From an uncultured Phascolarctobacterium sp. (lineage in GTDB: Bacteria; Bacillota; Negativicutes; Acidaminococcales; Acidaminococcaceae), in NCBI GenBank assembly GCA_900545535.1, contig UQZN01000017.1, positions 1-55,456 of the forward strand: DNA of 55,456 bases, read 5' to 3'. Position numbers and translations under genes: made by a program. This document shows positions 51,601 to 55,456 of this stretch, piece after piece (the first letter of the stretch is position 1; every line of letters begins with the position of its first letter). The notes under the pieces are model-generated. The model ran no database searches, was not told where the DNA came from, and saw only the letters and a list, made by a program, of their open reading frames with translations.

Positions 51601-52176
51601 GATGCTGGCCGTATTGCCCAGGGTGATATTGCCGCCGCGGATCGTCAGTTTATCGGCCTTGATGGTACCCAGATTGACCACATCGGCCGCAGGCGCAGCA
51701 GCTTCCCAGCTTCCCTCAACGCTGCCGCTGAAGCCGCTCAGCTTGCTTTCATCCAGCCTGGCAGTAGATGTATACAGACTTCCGACGCTGACTTCGGCCC
51801 CGGAGCCGAACAGAACGCCGTTGGGGTTGATGAGAAAGACGTTGACACCGCTGCCGTTCAGTTTGCCGAAGATCTCGCTTTTATTATTGCCTGTAACGTA
51901 GTTGAGGACGGCGTTCATATTGGTGAAGTTTACCGTTTCACCTTTACCAATGCCAAAGTCCTGCCACTTGATGGCGACGTTGGCACTGCTGCTGTTGCCG
52001 GTGACATTCATCACATTATTAACTACATCCCCAATAGTGCCATTACCGGTAACGACGTCGCCGACGATGGGCATGGCGCTGGCCGTAGTGGTGACAAACA
52101 TGCCGCCGATAAGCAGGCTGAGTGTCAGCCGCCTGGCCAGGTTAGATTTTTGGTATTTACCCTCTTTTATTTTCAT
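48634..52176 (-). CDS. TpsA exoprotein: filamentous-haemagglutinin-type adhesin with GLUG and MBG repeats
   Basis: An 1180-residue secreted protein with a long signal peptide (about 1-34). The TPS secretion domain (about 35-170) has the hallmark VFLINPNGVLFGSG and VGSLYTSTA. The middle (about 365-625) carries about nine GLUG repeats (NVGGIVG-type units). The C-terminal part (about 690-1120) has five MBG-like repeats (VTADGSKELTYGAT, TVTAADGITLTYGAT and similar). No C-terminal anchor is seen, so it is released or held by its partner. It is probably a large adhesin. It follows tpsB by 18 bases, with GGAGGAGC before the ATG. Confidence 0.92.
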   Translation of the reverse strand: MKIKEGKYQKSNLARRLTLSLLIGGMFVTTTASAMPIVGDVVTGNGTIGDVVNNVMNVTGNSSSANVAIKWQDFGIGKGETVNFTNMNAVLNYVTGNNKSEIFGKLNGSGVNVFLINPNGVLFGSGAEVSVGSLYTSTARLDESKLSGFSGSVEGSWEAAAPAADVVNLGTIKADKLTIRGGNITLGNTASITKADGSAVTDADKANYVLQSNGAINVGYEVARTATLDVGDGQGNHAVANYTDGTAASGQGKGSALYIAQKLDGTTANTINDYMLVKDVYDLQNINSNKNGKYMLGDNINAKATAQWNSYVGGGITKYSGFDPLGDYDYSDKSKGFTGVFDGLSYTIDGLTIDRGGENDVGLFGSSNGTIRNVGLINGSVTGKSNVGGIVGMNEGTVSYSHNTGSVSGDMNVGGVVGYNDRTVSYSYNAGGSVSGNTNVGGVVGLNYKYVSYSHNTGSVSGNTNVGGVIGYSCYGELNDAYNTGTVTGSGDYVGGVWGCEEDYTGKTTYNVYNTGTVTGSGNYVGGVAGSSSNSCSNVYNTGSVSGSGDCVGGIMGRNGYGDLNNAYNTGSVSGNSNVGGIFGLDDVSGGNKTNNVYNTGSVSGNSNVGGIVGYKNASSVITNTYYAVFDNTENIKGTNVTGYKKLDGDGTVLTLAGFNTAFKGGITKPEDQNAWKVYGDHVTPLLKYWLKPVTVTAHNGEYTYTGQAQGVDSSKLTYNGAVDQNLILSGTKTNAGSYGLSDVLYSTQDGYDITVDRGVKDFVIKKAELTLQANGGSITYGDAKKDFGYTVNGLLGADQGKNLNELYGYTDGTVTYTTNAWLSDSKTNNASAEGYDVTINNIGTLALVNYTVNTASGTPNKIIINKAKLTVTADGSKELTYGATAGPNYTSVISGLVNGDTSAGETGSVIYNSAGWDSTTNKTGNADQHDINVDVSGLSAANYDFEGVSAVNGLTIKKAQLTVTAADGITLTYGATTGPNYTYNVSGLKYGEGKDVISGNAAYSSTGWDSINNKTGNAGSYDINLDGLGDLSAANYEFAMGDTTTVKGLTINKANLTAVADPVNVFVGDMVPILSGKLQGLAYDDTEAGFGGLSFSTDANTSVAGSYGILGVLGNTDWQQNYTFTNAEGNATAFVVSVTGDVRQEATMRYLLHHEGIIAESPEQAASVLMIDEDAVRKQ
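50325..51035 (-). repeat. Tandem DNA repeats encoding the GLUG units of TpsA
   Basis: About nine tandem units, mostly 66-90 bases, recur with near-identical cores encoding SVSGNSNVGGIVG-type segments. The high nucleotide similarity invites recombination and copy-number change. Confidence 0.85.
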
Positions 52177-52194
52177 CTTTTTTCAGCTCCTCCG

Positions 52195-53808
52195 TCAAAA
52201 TATTTTTACGGCCTGAAACCACAGGCGTCCGTTTTTATCGTGTTCCTCACCCTGATAGGGCTGGCTGTTGATCTTTCTTGCGTAATCCAGCCGCAGGTAG
52301 TAGCTGCCGCTTTCGGCATACTGCACGCCTACGCCCCAGCCTGCCAGGTTGCGGTGCGGGTCGACGCCGCTGTGATTATATACTTCGCCCCAGTCTGTAT
52401 AGGCGGCCAGTGTCAGGTTAGGTACTGGCGTATGACAGCGCAGCTCGGCTGTGGCCTGGTAACCGCCGTCGCCGCCGGCTTCGCCCTGCGGATAGGCACG
52501 TACGCCGTTGGCGCCGCCCAGATAGAACTGTTCACTGCTGTCCAGCTCTTTGCTGCCCAGCTGGCCGTGGAAGTTGAGCTGCAAGTCGACGCTGTTGCCT
52601 AAACGGCGCAGATGGCTGACGTCAGTGGTAAACTTCTGGAAGCTGCCTTCGCCTGCACCGGTAAAATCTTCGTTGGTAAGCTGGCCCCAGTAGTATAGAG
52701 CGCTGTAGCCGGTATAGCTGCCGGCCCTGCGGCTGCGGCCGCTGATGCCGGCATTCAGGGCGTTGCTGTGTTTTTTGGTGCTGAAGCCAAAGAGGCGCAT
52801 TTCGTCCTGCAGCTGGCGATTGGCGTAGCCGTAGACTGCGGCCAGATAGTCGCCGCCGCTGTTGATAAGGGGCGTGCTGCCGTAGATACTGAACGTCCTT
52901 GCTTTGCCGACAGCGTCTAAAATATTAAAATAGTCGCCCAGACTGTAGTCCATCAGGCTGTAGCTTACGCCCAGCCGGCTGCCGCGACTGCCGACGGCTG
53001 TTTCGTAGCCCAAATTGTAGTTGTGCGTATCGCCGTTGGTCAGCATGCCGCCCAAGTAAAGCTTATCGCCGCTACGGCCCAGATCATCAAACGTAGTCTG
53101 AAAGCCGTAACGGTAGCGGCCACTGTAGCTGCCGCCGTAGTTATCAGCATAAAGCATTGTTTCCGTTTGCTTAGTATCGGCGAGGGTAATGGTCAGATAG
53201 GTCTCGCCGACGCCACTGCCGGGGTGCAGGACGCCTGCCGCGGCGATGCCGGGCAAGTCGTTAAGGTTGTTCAGCACAGTTTCGGCCGTTTTGCCACGCA
53301 GGTAGCCGCCCACGGGCAGCGGCGCGGCAAAGGCCTGCGCTTTGCTGTCAGCAAGGCGCGACTGGTTATCGATCTTTACCTGTCCCAGTTTGCCTAAAAA
53401 GATACGCACTTCTACCTGGCCGCCAGCTATCTGCTGGGGCGGCAAAAAGGCGCTGGCTGCGGCATAGCCCTGACTGCGGCAGTAGGCAGTGATCTTATCG
53501 ACCGCCTCCTGCAGATCGCTGAGCGTCACTTCCTGATCTAAGTAATCTGCTGTCAGACGGTCTAATTCTTCTGCGGTGATAACTTCGTCACCGGAAAAGA
53601 CAAATTTGTGCAGCGTAAATTTCATCTCGCCCTGCAGCTTGTCTGCTTCAGGCAGCGGCGCCAGTTCAGTCTGCTGCGTGCTTTCCGTACGGTTTTGCTG
53701 ATCGGCCCTGACTGCCGGGTCGATGCTGGGCAGTGCCGGCGCAGCCCAGGCTGCGGTGGTGCAACCCAAAGCGCAGGCAATTGCTAAAGCCAATGTTTTA
53801 CTGTTCAT
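52195..53808 (-). CDS. TpsB outer-membrane transporter (ShlB/FhaC type)
   Basis: A 537-residue protein with a signal peptide (about 1-23, ending AWAAP). A POTRA_2 domain (about 65-140, FVFSGDEVITAEELDRL) and ShlB-type linker come next, followed by a 16-strand beta-barrel. The conserved barrel motif reads VRAYPQGEAGG (FhaC: VRGY/VRGF), and the chain ends in a Phe, the usual barrel assembly signal. It secretes the TpsA protein encoded next. ATG 53808 follows AGGGAAG; an in-frame start 18 bases earlier is less well placed. Its presence shows that the cell has an outer membrane. Confidence 0.94.
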   Translation of the reverse strand: MNSKTLALAIACALGCTTAAWAAPALPSIDPAVRADQQNRTESTQQTELAPLPEADKLQGEMKFTLHKFVFSGDEVITAEELDRLTADYLDQEVTLSDLQEAVDKITAYCRSQGYAAASAFLPPQQIAGGQVEVRIFLGKLGQVKIDNQSRLADSKAQAFAAPLPVGGYLRGKTAETVLNNLNDLPGIAAAGVLHPGSGVGETYLTITLADTKQTETMLYADNYGGSYSGRYRYGFQTTFDDLGRSGDKLYLGGMLTNGDTHNYNLGYETAVGSRGSRLGVSYSLMDYSLGDYFNILDAVGKARTFSIYGSTPLINSGGDYLAAVYGYANRQLQDEMRLFGFSTKKHSNALNAGISGRSRRAGSYTGYSALYYWGQLTNEDFTGAGEGSFQKFTTDVSHLRRLGNSVDLQLNFHGQLGSKELDSSEQFYLGGANGVRAYPQGEAGGDGGYQATAELRCHTPVPNLTLAAYTDWGEVYNHSGVDPHRNLAGWGVGVQYAESGSYYLRLDYARKINSQPYQGEEHDKNGRLWFQAVKIF

Positions 53809-54020
53809 ATTCTTCCCTGCTTTCATCTTGTTATTCGTAAACAGTTTTTTTATGCTTTTACATGTTACGATTTTTTACAGCACTTTTGGCTGCTCTCACT
53901 TTTTAACAGCCTTTACTTACTCTTGCTTTTCCGATTCTGCTAGAGCGCACCCCCTTTAGATATAGCAGCTGACATAGTATATCCTTGTATCTGCTGGCCC
54001 GTTATTTGCGTAAACTGAAT

Positions 54021-54365
54021 TTATCCCCTCCGCAGCAACTGCAAAAGCTTCCGTACCTCCTCAAGAGTATATGTTTCTGTAAGGGATTCCTGCTCAGACA
54101 CTGTCTTTTCATCCTTTTCAGCCTGCTCCTGTCCCCAGTCCAGTGCCGCCTGAGTATCTAAAAATACTTCCAGCTGGCAATCCAGCACATTAGCGATGCG
54201 CAGCAGCAGTTTCAGACTGACGTTGACATGATTACGTTCCATATTGCTCAGATGAGTCTGGCTGATACCGATACGCCGTGCCAATTCCTGCTGACTGATC
54301 TGACAGACCATCCTCAGAAAGCGGATATTGCCGCCGATACACGTCAGGCATTTTTCGTCGTACAC
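54021..54365 (-). CDS. XRE-family DNA-binding regulator
   Basis: A 114-residue protein. Residues about 10-68 form a Cro/C1-type helix-turn-helix (ISQQELARRIGISQTHLSNMERNH, VSLKLLLRIANVL). The tail is acidic and coiled (QEQAEKDEKTVSEQESLTE). The start is a GTG at 54365 with GGAGGTAAAAGG upstream. Two cysteines at the N-terminus (KCLTCIG) are unusual for a plain XRE protein. It lies between the tps pair and a gene-free inverted repeat. It may control tpsBA, which run in the same direction, but this is a guess. The gaps 53809-54020 and 54366-54632 show no clear gene. Confidence 0.85.
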   Translation of the reverse strand: MYDEKCLTCIGGNIRFLRMVCQISQQELARRIGISQTHLSNMERNHVNVSLKLLLRIANVLDCQLEVFLDTQAALDWGQEQAEKDEKTVSEQESLTETYTLEEVRKLLQLLRRG

Positions 54366-54632
54366 CCTTTTACCTCCACTCCTGCGCCGCTGGAAATATT
54401 GTTTTATCTTTGTCTTACTTTGCTGAAAGCCTAGTTTTATTTACTGAAACTTTAAAAACATTTGTTAAAATAATATTCGCACTTATTATAGCACACCTGT
54501 ACCCCCCCGCAAGACATACTAACGGATATATTCGACGCAGCTTGGCTGTCTATTGCCCTTACGTTTTGCCAGCCGCCAGGAGAGAGGTAAGCCGTAGGGT
54601 GTCACGGCTTGCCGGACACTGTTTTTCAATTT

Positions 54633-55250
54633 TTTTCTTTAAATTTTCTTTTGCTTTGAAATTCCAATTTTTACTTTTTCGTTATAGAGCTTTCTTGAAA
54701 GAAAGCTCCGCAAAGAACTTTCAGCGCTGTTAAGATTTGGATTGCGCTTCACTCACTGCCCGCGCTCCGGGCAACTCGGCATCACAGGGAAAAAATTAAT
54801 GCTATGCTGCGCATAGTCTGCCGATTCCTCAGACATACCCTGCGCCTGCTTGCAGCTGCGTTTCGCTCATCTGCCAAATCTTCCCAATGCGCTGTAAAAC
54901 CCTCTGTATCGTACGTTTGGCTTTTTAAGCAATAATTACTGGTTTCATAAGTATGTCGATGCCGTTATTATGAAATTTAACAGCTGTTTGTACGATGCAG
55001 GGTTTTGAGCGCACATTGTGGTCAGTCCGTTGTGTGCGCTGCGAGCTGTAAGCGCTGGAAGGTTTGTTTGAGGCATTGCTTCTTTCTTACTGAAGATTTT
55101 CTCTTTTCGCCAATGCCGAGTTGCCTAGAAGCCGGACAGCGAGCAAAGCTAAACAGGACTTGCCACAGTGCGCTAAGTTCTTTGTTGACTTTCTTTCAAG
55201 AAAGTCTAGAAAAATTTTCTCAACAAAAGAAATGAACATTTAAGGAAAAA
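54633..55250. repeat. Long imperfect inverted repeat, about 0.6 kb, no gene
   Basis: The two halves are reverse complements around a centre near 54950. Matching blocks: palindrome 54687-54708 with 55187-55206; GGCAACTCGGCAT (54770-54782) with its complement at 55113-55125; ATCGTAC (54908-54914) with GTACGAT (54990-54996), next to AAAACCCT and its complement; TTTCATAA (54943-54950) with TTATGAAA (54968-54975). T-rich flanks on the left match A-rich flanks on the right. The blocks keep the same centre, so this is one structure or two inverted copies of one element. Short open frames inside are not convincing genes. Confidence 0.8.
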
Positions 55251-55310
55251 CAAAAACTAACTTCAAATTCTCAGCAGAATAATTCTAAAAAAACATCGCA
55301 AAAAAAAAAA

Positions 55311-55331
55311 TTAGCCCCTGAAAGGGGCTAA
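55311..55331 (-). terminator. Terminator of a minus-strand gene entering from the right edge
   Basis: TTAGCCCC (55311-55318) pairs with GGGGCTAA (55324-55331). On the minus strand an 11-base T run follows, a strong Rho-independent signal. A minus-strand gene must end just to the right. Confidence 0.8.
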
Positions 55332-55386
55332 AACTTTTTGCGCCACTTTTCCCTATTTACTTTTGCACAAAACAGGCGTACACTAG

Positions 55387-55456
55387 CTACTGTTGCGCGT
55401 AACGACTGACAGTATAACCGGTTATCATAAAACCAAGGGACTTGATCACCATAAAT
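55387..55456 (-). CDS. C-terminal end of a gene entering from the right edge (frame uncertain)
   Basis: A minus-strand terminator at 55311-55331 implies a gene here. One frame ends at 55387 with SLGFMITGYTVSRYAQQ and has codon use like the neighbours. Another frame stays open to a TAG at 55328-55330. I cannot decide between them and cannot name the protein. Confidence 0.3.
   Translation of the reverse strand, partial: FMVIKSLGFMITGYTVSRYAQQ

Noticed and set aside
50812..52602. Long plus-strand open frame (596 codons) opposite tpsA
   Set aside because: It is antisense to the clear TpsA/TpsB genes, mirrors their repeat structure, and has no ribosome site or recognisable domain.
54410..55235. 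Small open frames in the right-end gap (54410-54733 and 55005-55235)
   Set aside because: They lie in low-complexity or inverted-repeat sequence, lack ribosome sites, and encode no recognisable protein.
54633..55250. Insertion sequence
   Set aside because: The ends are inverted repeats, but no transposase frame is present and the symmetry runs through the whole length, not only the ends.
1..55456. tRNA or rRNA genes
   Set aside because: No cloverleaf-like segment or rRNA core sequence was noticed in any gap; a tRNAscan run would settle it.

Overview
The window comes from an anaerobic, diderm (outer-membrane-bearing) Firmicute, most likely a member of the Negativicutes. The evidence is a clostridial-type haem operon (sirC-hemA-hemC-cobA/hemD-hemB-hemL), a class I hybrid cluster protein, clear Shine-Dalgarno sites and Firmicute-type promoters, together with a two-partner secretion pair (TpsA/TpsB) that needs an outer membrane. 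Many peptidases and amino-acid-related hydrolases and few sugar genes suggest a peptide or amino-acid fermenter. No rRNA, tRNA, CRISPR array, insertion sequence or phage gene was seen.

Layout. 1-5.9 kb: end of an unidentified gene, hcp with a candidate CRP/FNR-type operator, two tandem M20 peptidases and an M24 peptidase. 5.9-12.9 kb: lysA-like decarboxylase with a TrmB-type regulator, an EAL-type c-di-GMP protein with a degenerate GGDEF site, then HAD phosphatase, carbamoylase and PAP2. 13.1-15.4 kb: RclA-like flavoenzyme, HxlR regulator and membrane rhodanese, probably an oxidant-defence operon. 15.4-19.4 kb: ABC uptake system with two paralogous binding lipoproteins. 19.4-26.8 kb: acyltransferase; an operon of split dihydroxyacetone-kinase-like subunits, LsrF-like aldolase, VOC protein and SorC regulator; an APC permease; a DUF1847 protein. 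27-33.7 kb: haem/sirohaem operon. 33.7-41.5 kb: small secreted protein, orphan binding lipoprotein, a candidate sRNA or attenuated leader, an ABC exporter and a complete FbpABC-type importer. 41.5-44.6 kb: FkbM methyltransferase, ECF-S-like membrane protein, DtxR-family regulator with iron-type ligands, exported protein. 44.7-48.5 kb: cobalamin riboswitch and exported CbiK, DcuC-type carrier, M19 dipeptidase. 48.6-54.4 kb: TpsA/TpsB and an XRE regulator. 54.4-55.4 kb: about 1 kb without a gene that forms a very long imperfect inverted repeat.

How it fits together. Tetrapyrrole and metal handling recur: haem synthesis, CbiK under B12 control, iron-type ABC importer parts and a DtxR regulator. 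Many intergenic spaces carry palindromes sitting on recognisable promoters, so local regulation is unusually readable. The least explained parts are the LsrF/Dak-like operon, the promoter-operator-RNA module at 35.36-35.53 kb and the long inverted repeat near the right edge.
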